From: Oscillospiraceae bacterium
GTDB taxonomy: Bacteria; Bacillota; Clostridia; Oscillospirales; Oscillospiraceae
DNA length: 7,313 nucleotides
Direction: 5' to 3'
NCBI GenBank assembly: GCA_031263805.1
Contig: JAISFB010000164.1
Location: 1-7,313 of the forward strand
Position 1 is the stretch's first letter. Every line of letters begins with the position of its first letter. Positions 1 through 4,453 of the stretch are shown here, one piece after another. The position numbers and the translations under genes were made by a program. The notes beneath the pieces were generated by a model that was not told where the DNA came from, ran no database searches, and saw nothing but the letters and a program-made list of their open reading frames with translations.

Positions 1-194
1 TCTACCTCATAAGCTGCCGTTTGTTTTTTCGCCGCCGTTCAGAGCGCGGCAATAATTAATATGTCCGGCATAAAACAAGCCTTGCGTGACAATATATTAC
101 TTCGGCGTTTCGCAGCGCAATTTTTATTTTCCAGCCGGAAATACGGAACATTTTCGGGATTTTATTGACATAAAATTTTTACGGGGAATTTTAT
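1..194. other. Upstream intergenic segment without a recognisable gene
   Basis: No convincing coding frame is seen on either strand. An in-frame TAA at 171-173 shows that the peptidase reading frame does not extend upstream into this stretch, so no N-terminal LysM or signal sequence is hidden here. The segment is AT-rich from about 120 onward. It holds a TTGACA hexamer at 165-170 and the left arm of the palindrome that covers the peptidase start. A GC-rich partial dyad near 31-50 has no T-run after it on either strand, so I do not call it a terminator. Confidence 0.6.
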
Positions 195-196
195 GT
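165..196 (+). promoter_or_regulatory. Palindromic control site over the peptidase start, with a TTGACA -35-like hexamer
   Basis: A perfect 10-bp inverted repeat, ACATAAAATT (168-177) and AATTTTATGT (187-196), flanks a 9-nt centre, TTTACGGGG. TTGACA lies at 165-170, and TTTTAT at 189-194 sits 18 bp downstream as a possible -10. The putative Shine-Dalgarno GGGGAA (183-188) and the GTG start (195) fall inside the palindrome. It could be a repressor operator between -35 and -10, or, if transcription begins further upstream, an RNA hairpin that hides the start. If the -10 at 189-194 is real, transcription starts near 201 and translation would begin at ATG 201 (almost leaderless) or at ATG 246. The dyad is seen directly; its function is inferred. 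Confidence 0.5.
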
Positions 197-1166
197 GGAG
201 ATGATTTTTTTGAGCGGACGCGCGCCTGGATTATGCTTTGAAATTATGCCGTCAAATATTCGGTGGAGTTACGGCGTTTTGCTGGAGGCGGCGGGCGCGC
301 TCGCGCGCCGCTATCCGTTTTTGCGATTTGCGAGCATCGGGAAAAGCGTTATGGGGCGCGATATTCTGACGGCGGCGATAGGCTCCGGACAAAACGAGGT
401 CTTTTATAACGCGGCGCACCACGCGAACGAATGGATAACGACGCCCGTTCTGATGAGATTTCTCGCCGAATACGCGAAAGCGTATGCCGAGGGCGGCACG
501 ATCTTCGGCGAGGACGCGCGCCGCCTGTATTCGCAGACGACGCTGTATTTAGCGCCGATGATAAATCCCGACGGCGTTGACCTTGTGACCGGCGCGGTGC
601 GCTCCGGCGGATATTACGATAACGCGCGGAAAATAGCCGAGGCTTACGGCGGAGTCCCGTTCCCGTCCGGCTGGAAAGCGAATATTGAGGGGATCGATTT
701 GAATTTGCAGTACCCGGCGGGCTGGGAGAAAGCTGGCGATATAAAACGCGCGCTCGGATATATCTCGCCGGCGCCGCGCGACTATGCGGGCACGCGCCCT
801 TTGGAAGCGCCGGAAGCGCGCGCCGTCTATGAGTTTACGCGGCGGCACAGATTCTCACTGACGCTGTCATATCACACGCAGGGCGAGGTGATATATTGGA
901 AATACGGGGACCGGACTCCGGCAAACGCCGGCAAGCTTGCAAAGGCGTTTGAGCGCGTCAGCGGCTATAAGCCCGAGGACGCGCCGCCCGCCTCGGCGAA
1001 CGCGGGATATAAGGATTGGTTCGTTGAGGAATACGGACGGCCCGGCTTTACGATAGAGGCGGGGGAGGGAAAATCGCCGCTGCCGGCGTCCCGGCTCGAA
1101 ATTATTTATCGCAAAAACCTCGGTATTTTGACACTCGGACTCTATGCCGCAACGCGCGTATTCTGA
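195..1166 (+). CDS. M14 zinc peptidase, gamma-D-glutamyl-L-diamino acid endopeptidase type
   Basis: Predicted metallopeptidase of family M14 (M14C, endopeptidase I / YqgT type), which cleaves the gamma-D-Glu to diaminopimelate bond of peptidoglycan stem peptides. Family hallmarks are visible: HHANEW gives zinc ligands His76 and Glu79, NPDGVDL lies at 124-130, GIDLN at 166-170, LSYHTQGEVIYW supplies the third ligand His227, and FTIEAG supplies the catalytic Glu288. These are in the order and spacing of the family. At 323 residues it is essentially the catalytic domain alone; the N-terminal LysM repeats of some relatives are absent, and I see no signal peptide or membrane segment. The start is GTG 195, with GGGGAA six bases upstream; ATG 201 and ATG 246 are alternatives because homology begins near residue 24. 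It lies 223 bp upstream of spo0A in the same orientation. Related Bacillus-group enzymes are linked to sporulation and cell-wall turnover, so a role there is plausible but inferred. Confidence 0.9.
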   Translation: MEMIFLSGRAPGLCFEIMPSNIRWSYGVLLEAAGALARRYPFLRFASIGKSVMGRDILTAAIGSGQNEVFYNAAHHANEWITTPVLMRFLAEYAKAYAEGGTIFGEDARRLYSQTTLYLAPMINPDGVDLVTGAVRSGGYYDNARKIAEAYGGVPFPSGWKANIEGIDLNLQYPAGWEKAGDIKRALGYISPAPRDYAGTRPLEAPEARAVYEFTRRHRFSLTLSYHTQGEVIYWKYGDRTPANAGKLAKAFERVSGYKPEDAPPASANAGYKDWFVEEYGRPGFTIEAGEGKSPLPASRLEIIYRKNLGILTLGLYAATRVF

Positions 1167-1196
1167 TTTAGCGGCAACGATTCCCCGGAAAGCACA

Positions 1197-1213
1197 GACG
1201 ACATTTCCCGACA
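1197..1213 (-). promoter_or_regulatory. Two Spo0A-box-like motifs in tandem (weak)
   Basis: Read on the minus strand, TGTCGGG (1213-1207) and TGTCGTC (1203-1197) repeat with an exact 10-bp period. The Spo0A box consensus is TGTCGAA, and tandem boxes one helical turn apart are a known arrangement for this protein. Both copies keep the TGTCG core but miss the final AA. A third TGTCGTC lies on the plus strand at 1291-1297, just after the proposed -10. Autoregulation of spo0A would make sense, but the matches are partial. Confidence 0.25.
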
Positions 1214-1228
1214 TATTGAAAATATAAA

Positions 1229-1254
1229 TTCCATAATTTAATAAAATAATGGAA
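1229..1254. promoter_or_regulatory. AT-rich palindrome upstream of the spo0A promoter, possible operator
   Basis: TTCCAT (1229-1234) and ATTT (1236-1239) pair with AAAT (1244-1247) and ATGGAA (1249-1254) around an AATA loop. The only interruption is one A-A mismatch. No T-run follows, so it is a poor terminator for the peptidase gene. A further direct TTCCAT occurs at 1270-1275 inside the promoter spacer. The three TTCCAT half-sites are about 21 bp apart, close to two helical turns. This suggests binding sites for a dimeric regulator of spo0A; the regulator is unknown. Confidence 0.35.
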
Positions 1255-1262
1255 AATAAATC

Positions 1263-1291
1263 TTGCAATTTCCATATAACTGTGATAGATT
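1263..1291 (+). promoter_or_regulatory. Sigma-A type promoter of spo0A with extended -10
   Basis: The -35 is TTGCAA (1263-1268), followed by a 17-bp spacer and the -10 TAGATT (1286-1291). A TGA directly before the -10 (1283-1285) gives the extended -10 TGn element. Transcription would start near 1298, leaving a 5' untranslated region of about 90 nt before the spo0A start. That region carries the direct repeat GTCAATCG at 1304-1311 and 1315-1322 (11-bp period). No sigma-H promoter was recognised. Confidence 0.55.
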
Positions 1292-1389
1292 GTCGTCATA
1301 GACGTCAATCGGTTGTCAATCGACCGTAAATCGACGCCGTTGACGCGGAACAAGCGGTTATTAACAATAATATTGGAGGAAATGAAAAA

Positions 1390-2181
1390 ATGCAAGGTAA
1401 AATCAAAATCGTACTGGCGGATTCGGGCGAGGAATACCGCAAGCTCCTGACGGACGCAATGCTCGCCGAGAGTGATTTCACGGTGTCCGGCACGGCCGGC
1501 GACGGTGCGGCGGCGCTCGGAGACGTTATCCGCGAAAAGCCGGACGTACTTATCACGGACATAATCCTCTCCGGTCTCGACGGACTTTCGCTTATCGGCA
1601 GGATATCCGAGATGCCGGAGGCGGACAAGCCGGCGGTCATAGTCGTATCCGGCTTCGCGAGCGAGCAGACGCTCGGGGAGGCGGCGGCGCTCGGCGCGGC
1701 GTATTTTATGCAAAAGCCGTGTGACATACCGGCGCTGTTCTCGCGCATACGCCAGCTTGCCGGCGCGGCGCGGCAGACCCCGGAGGGACGTGAGCTGCGG
1801 CTGCCTTCGGGCGCGCCGGCGGAGAAGCCGCTCGACTCCGTCGTGACGGAGGTCATTCACGAAATAGGCGTGCCGGCGCATATCAAGGGCTATCAGTACG
1901 TGCGCGAGGCGATAATACTCGCCATCGAGGATATGGAAATAATAAATTCCGTGACGAAGATACTGTACCCGACCGTCGCGAAAAAGTTCCACACCACGCC
2001 GTCGCGCGTCGAGCGCGCGATAAGGCACGCTATAGAAGTCGCGTGGGACAGGGGAGACATCGAAACGCTCCAGAAGTTTTTCGGCTACACGGTGTCGAAC
2101 ATCAAGGGCAAGCCGACGAACAGCGAATTTATCGCGATGATAGCCGACAGGCTGAAGCTCCAGATGAAGCGCCGGGCATAA
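1390..2181 (+). CDS. spo0A: Spo0A, response regulator and master regulator of sporulation
   Basis: DNA-binding response regulator that, once phosphorylated by the phosphorelay or by sensor kinases, binds TGTCGAA boxes and commits the cell to sporulation. The receiver domain (about 3-125) has phosphoacceptor Asp57 in [11 protein letters not shown], Ser87 at the conserved Thr/Ser position, and Lys109 in FMQKP. A variable linker (about 126-150) leads to the Spo0A-specific effector domain (151-263). That domain contains [12 protein letters not shown] (157-168), the recognition helix region [18 protein letters not shown] (205-222), and [19 protein letters not shown] (232-250), all very close to Bacillus Spo0A. 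The length of 263 residues is normal. Oddity: the usual acidic pair near the N-terminus is Asp11-Ser12, so one metal-binding carboxylate is missing. The start is ATG 1390, nine bases after GGAGGA (1375-1380). It is not next to spoIVB, its usual upstream neighbour, within this window. Confidence 0.97.
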   Translation: MQGKIKIVLADSGEEYRKLLTDAMLAESDFTVSGTAGDGAAALGDVIREKPDVLITDIILSGLDGLSLIGRISEMPEADKPAVIVVSGFASEQTLGEAAALGAAYFMQKPCDIPALFSRIRQLAGAARQTPEGRELRLPSGAPAEKPLDSVVTEVIHEIGVPAHIKGYQYVREAIILAIEDMEIINSVTKILYPTVAKKFHTTPSRVERAIRHAIEVAWDRGDIETLQKFFGYTVSNIKGKPTNSEFIAMIADRLKLQMKRRA

Positions 2182-2196
2182 CGCGCCTGCGGGCAC

Positions 2197-2241
2197 GGGG
2201 AACGGGCGAGTGCGCCCGGGGGGAACGGGTGAGTGCGCCCG
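2197..2241 (+). repeat. Two direct copies of a 22-bp GC-rich hairpin unit
   Basis: The unit reads GGGGAACGGG, then CGAG or TGAG, then TGCGCCCG. It occurs at 2197-2218 and 2220-2241, differing by a single C/T change. Each copy folds on itself: CGGGCG-AGTG-CGCCCG at 2203-2218 and CGGGTG-AGTG-CGCCCG at 2226-2241. A further perfect hairpin, CGCGGC-TAT-GCCGCG, follows at 2243-2257. The units lie directly after the spo0A stop and look like a non-coding REP-like element. Confidence 0.8.
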
Positions 2242-2292
2242 TCGCGGCTATGCCGCGTACCCCGCGCCGCCGCGCGATTAAATCACAAGTGA

Positions 2293-2336
2293 GCGCGCTT
2301 TGCGCGCTTACGCCGCGCGCTTTGCGCGCTTACGCC
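2293..2336 (+). repeat. Exact tandem duplication of a 22-bp hairpin unit
   Basis: The unit GCGCGCTTTGCGCGC followed by TTACGCC is present twice without spacer, at 2293-2314 and 2315-2336, and a partial third copy (GCG) follows. Each copy contains the hairpin GCGCGC-TTT-GCGCGC; the first stem is extended to seven pairs by A2292 and T2308. Identical adjacent copies suggest recent duplication by slippage. There are no spacers, so this is not a CRISPR array. Confidence 0.85.
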
Positions 2337-2355
2337 GCGTAGCCCGTTTGCCGGA

Positions 2356-2389
2356 AAAACGGTCACAGCCCAATTACTGTGACCGTTTT
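2356..2389. terminator. Bidirectional intrinsic terminator between spo0A and the convergent ATPase gene
   Basis: A perfect 13-bp stem, AAAACGGTCACAG (2356-2368) and CTGTGACCGTTTT (2377-2389), closes an 8-nt loop. Rightward transcripts end in four U residues and leftward transcripts in five (A-run at 2355-2359 on the plus strand). It can therefore stop both spo0A and the ATPase gene. The stop codon of the ATPase (2363-2365) and its last codons lie within the stem, so the gene and its terminator share sequence. Confidence 0.85.
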
Positions 2390-3919
2390 ACCGCCGACCG
2401 CCTCTTTTTCCATATAAATCTTGTCGTCCCAGACGGCGTCGGTATCCCGGTCGAAGATGGCGAGCCAGCCCTCGCGGGCACCGTAGACGTCCATATACCG
2501 CAGCGTCTGTTCAATGCCCTGCGAGCGGCTCTTCTCGCCGCGCCGCAGCTTTAGCTCTATAGGGTATTTCTCGCCCTCATATACGATGCATAAATCAAGC
2601 CGCCCGCGCCCCGCCGCCATCTCGCGGAGTATCTGCCCGCCGCCGTTTATCACGCGCTGCAAAAACGCCATTAGTATCAGGTGCGGCGCCGCTTCGTTGT
2701 AGTCGAACCGTTTGACCCAAATATCGCTGTTCTCGCGCCAGAATTGCTGAAAATCGCGCATGAGATAGTCCATATCTATGCGCCCGTTTTTCATATAGCG
2801 CGGCAGTTGGTGGACATCATCATCTTCCGCCAATGTCTCCTGTACGTTATACGTCAGTGTTCGGGCTATGACCTCGGCGTATATCGGGTTGGCGGGCTTC
2901 AACTGCCTGTCCGAATCGCTGATCAACCCGAGGTCTTTTACATATTGAAAATCGTCCGAGAGCCTATCCGCGACGTACTCGCCCATGATTATCGGCTCTA
3001 TGACTTTCCGCACGCGTTCTTCCTTAAGGCGTTCGAGCAGACTGTCTATGTGAGTGTCGCGGCGCAGGATGATTGTTTGAATAGCCTTTTCGGCCATTTC
3101 GGATGTGACCGGGCGCGTGTAGTCGTCACCCAACTGTTTCTCTATCACTTCTCGGGCGATGGCGTTGACTAACCACGGCTGCCCACACGTCTGCTCATAG
3201 ACTAATTCTACGGCGCTCTCCTCAAAGACTTGCCCCGTCTCGTCGGTGTGCTGTTTGTACAGCGCGCGTATCTCGTCTGTTGTGAAATTCTTCAGCGTCA
3301 GCGATTCCGTTACGATGTTGAACGGGCTCGCGGAGCCGAGCGTCTCGCTCTCCGGGCGCACTCGCGCTTTGAAATCGCGTATATTGCGCATCCCTACAAG
3401 CGCTATCGAGTGGACAAATGGGTAGCTGCTGCGGCTGTTGTAGCCGTCGCGCAGCTGGCGCAGAAATGTTATCAGCGTCCCCTCGCTCAAACAATCGGCT
3501 TCGTCGAAGAGTATCACGAGAGGTTTGTCCAGCCGCTTGCAAAACAGTACGAGCTCGGTGTTCAGTACGCCGGTGAAATTCTCGTAGCTTGCCTCTCGGG
3601 CAAACTCCGCTCCGTTTGGGATCTCCGACAGGCGTAACACGTTTTGTATTTTCCGCACGATCTCGGGTATACCCGTTTCCGGGTCGGCAATGCCTTGCGC
3701 CATTTCAAGCGAGCAGTATAGGGCGTAATACTTGCCGGAGGCGTTCAGCCGTTGCTCCAGATCCCGCAGATACGTTGTCTTTCCGCTCTGACGCGCCGCG
3801 TGGATGACGAAATATTGCTTCATTTCGATAAGCCGCTCCACGCCGTGCAGGCGCGAAGACGCCTCTATCATATAATGCTCCGCCTTGTTACAAGGGCCCG
3901 CTATGTTGAAATACCGCAT
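2363..3919 (-). CDS. P-loop ATPase fused to a PD-(D/E)XK nuclease-like domain
   Basis: A 518-residue protein of the widespread AAA-like ATPase family whose members open with a segment like MRYFNIAGPCNKAEHYM. Walker A is AARQSGKTT (41-49) and Walker B is VILFDEAD (135-142). A sensor-like GMRN lies at 176-179 and GQPWLVNAI at 246-254, followed by a winged-helix-like stretch near 300-355. The C-terminal part has the nuclease signature: Asp442 in RLDLCIVY, the E-x-K pair Glu455 and Lys457 in IELKL, then Gln471 and Tyr475 in QTLRYM (QxxxY motif). Biological function is not established; mobile-element or defence roles are possible but nothing nearby supports one. The start is ATG at 3919-3917, eight bases after AAGGAG (plus-strand 3928-3933). 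It is convergent with spo0A and divergent from the surface operon, and has its own promoter and terminator. No truncation or missing key residue is seen. Confidence 0.88.
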   Translation of the reverse strand: MRYFNIAGPCNKAEHYMIEASSRLHGVERLIEMKQYFVIHAARQSGKTTYLRDLEQRLNASGKYYALYCSLEMAQGIADPETGIPEIVRKIQNVLRLSEIPNGAEFAREASYENFTGVLNTELVLFCKRLDKPLVILFDEADCLSEGTLITFLRQLRDGYNSRSSYPFVHSIALVGMRNIRDFKARVRPESETLGSASPFNIVTESLTLKNFTTDEIRALYKQHTDETGQVFEESAVELVYEQTCGQPWLVNAIAREVIEKQLGDDYTRPVTSEMAEKAIQTIILRRDTHIDSLLERLKEERVRKVIEPIIMGEYVADRLSDDFQYVKDLGLISDSDRQLKPANPIYAEVIARTLTYNVQETLAEDDDVHQLPRYMKNGRIDMDYLMRDFQQFWRENSDIWVKRFDYNEAAPHLILMAFLQRVINGGGQILREMAAGRGRLDLCIVYEGEKYPIELKLRRGEKSRSQGIEQTLRYMDVYGAREGWLAIFDRDTDAVWDDKIYMEKEAVGGKTVTVIGL

Positions 3920-3980
3920 TCCTTTCGCTCCTTCCGCTAATGGCGGCGTATATCGCGCCGCTGCCTGCGTTTACTCGTTC

Positions 3981-4009
3981 ATAATAGCCCATAATGCACC
4001 GAATGTCAA
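3981..4009 (-). promoter_or_regulatory. Consensus sigma-A promoter of the ATPase gene
   Basis: On the minus strand the -35 is a perfect TTGACA (4009-4004), the spacer is 17 bp, and the -10 is TATTAT (3986-3981), one base from consensus. Transcription should start near 3974, giving a leader of about 55 nt before the start codon. No clear operator overlaps it, so expression may be constitutive. Confidence 0.85.
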
Positions 4010-4073
4010 GGCGGCGCGTTTTTGTAATAAAGTCGGATTTTTTGAACTTTTTTACTTAAATGCTAAAATATGC
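4010..4073. promoter_or_regulatory. AT-rich segment with T-tracts between divergent promoters
   Basis: Runs of five or six T residues occur at 4019-4023, 4038-4043 and 4048-4053, spaced by 19 and 10 bp. This near-helical phasing favours intrinsic curvature. The segment lies directly upstream of both -35 elements, where UP elements act, so it may raise the activity of both promoters. The tracts are seen; the effect is inferred. Confidence 0.4.
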
Positions 4074-4102
4074 TTGACACGCGCCGCGGAAGGGAGTATC
4101 AT
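4074..4102 (+). promoter_or_regulatory. Near-consensus sigma-A promoter for the leader or surface operon
   Basis: TTGACA (4074-4079) is followed by a 17-bp spacer and TATCAT (4097-4102). Transcription should start near 4109. It is the only strong rightward promoter seen before the exported-protein genes, whose first start codon lies about 345 nt downstream and behind an intrinsic terminator. Confidence 0.8.
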
Positions 4103-4138
4103 ACTGCCAGTGACAACCGGAGAGACAAGCGTACGGCT

Positions 4139-4222
4139 ATGAAGGCCGGACGCCCGGCGAAAATCGCCGTTGCGGAAATCACGAAGCATATCACAGCTGT
4201 ATATATACGGGCACCTCAATAA
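4139..4222 (+). CDS. Possible 27-residue leader peptide (unproven)
   Basis: An ATG-to-TAA frame reads MKAGRPAKIAVAEITKHI and nine further residues. It lies wholly between the putative antiterminator strand (4121-4134) and the terminator (4242-4303), where attenuation leader peptides sit. The nearest Shine-Dalgarno-like sequence, GGAGAG (4119-4124), is 14 bases away, which is too far for efficient initiation. There is no run of a single amino acid to suggest an amino-acid sensor, and I recognise no relative. It may be fortuitous. Confidence 0.2.
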   Translation: MKAGRPAKIAVAEITKHITAVYIRAPQ

Positions 4223-4241
4223 ATATAATATAAATAATTAC

Positions 4242-4303
4242 GATCACGACGGTCGTTGTCTCTGTCAGAAAGACGGGGCGGCGTTGTCGTGATTTTGTTT
4301 TTT
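4242..4303 (+). terminator. Strong intrinsic terminator inside the surface-operon leader
   Basis: The outer stem is ATCACGAC (4243-4250) with GTCGTGAT (4286-4293). The helix continues inward, with a few bulges and G-U pairs, to an AGAAA loop closed by GTC (4264-4266) and GAC (4272-4274), about 21 pairs in all. It is followed directly by T-rich TTTTGTTTTTT (4293-4303). No gene ends just upstream, so it probably terminates the short transcript from the promoter at 4074-4102. Confidence 0.8.
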
Positions 4304-4453
4304 CCATATTTAATGTTAAAGGAGTGATGCGAGCCAAGCCATTGAATCCGCAGCGCCCCGCGACCGGGCGGGGGCGCCGTACGCGCCGGACAGACCCGGT
4401 TGACGATAGCCCCGCTTACGCGGAACAATATTATTATTTTGGAGGAATCCTAA
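4304..4453 (+). promoter_or_regulatory. Leader downstream of the terminator, with a nested GC-rich stem
   Basis: Between the terminator and the first exported-protein gene lie 150 nt without a supported gene. ACCGGG (4363-4368) pairs with CCCGGT (4395-4400), enclosing an inner stem GGCGC-CGTAC-GCGCC (4373-4387). The segment ACGCGGAACAA (4418-4428) recurs in the spo0A leader at 1343-1353, and in both places an AT-rich run and TTGGAGGAA follow. No convincing second promoter is visible here. The 69-codon frame at 4324-4533 is rejected. Confidence 0.5.

Larger units (their letters stand above)
4109..4303 (+). ncRNA. Candidate attenuated leader or small RNA of about 195 nt
   Basis: A short transcription unit bounded by a strong promoter and a strong terminator. 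It contains a perfect 6-bp hairpin CGGCGA-AAA-TCGCCG (4155-4169). The segment AGAGACAA (4121-4128) is exactly complementary to TTGTCTCT (4256-4263) in the left arm of the terminator. With two single-base bulges the pairing extends to 12 pairs (4121-4134 with 4252-4263). That pairing excludes the terminator, the classic layout of a conditional termination switch controlling the genes from 4454 onward. It could instead be an independent small RNA. I tried the conserved cores of c-di-GMP, glycine, TPP, FMN, purine, fluoride and THF riboswitches and recognised none. Confidence 0.45.

Noticed and set aside
31..50. GC-rich dyad near the left edge as a terminator
   Set aside because: The stem is only five pairs and no T-run follows on either strand.
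1340..1373. TTGACG with TAATAT as a second spo0A promoter (and the equivalent TTGACG/TATTAT at 4400-4434)
   Set aside because: Spacers of 22-23 bp are too long for a sigma-A promoter.
1382..1450. ATG at 1382 starting a 23-codon frame that overlaps the spo0A start
   Set aside because: Only one base separates it from GGAGGA, and it is out of frame with Spo0A; the ATG at 1390 has proper spacing and gives the conserved N-terminus.
1168..2196. Long open frame (342 codons) on the minus strand opposite spo0A
   Set aside because: It is antisense to a fully conserved spo0A; its translation is Arg-rich without recognisable motifs, as expected from the shadow of a GC-rich gene.
2293..2336. Tandem 22-bp repeats as a CRISPR array
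   Set aside because: The copies abut without spacers, only two full units exist and no cas gene is present.
2363..3919. Transposon or prophage carrying the ATPase gene
   Set aside because: No transposase, integrase, terminal inverted repeats or target-site duplication is visible around the gene.
2363..3919. Assignment of the ATPase-nuclease to a named defence system
   Set aside because: It stands alone without partner genes, and the domain pair is not specific to a described system.
4109..4303. Known riboswitch class in the leader
   Set aside because: The conserved cores I know (c-di-GMP, glycine, TPP, FMN, purine, fluoride, THF) are not present; an Rfam search would settle this.
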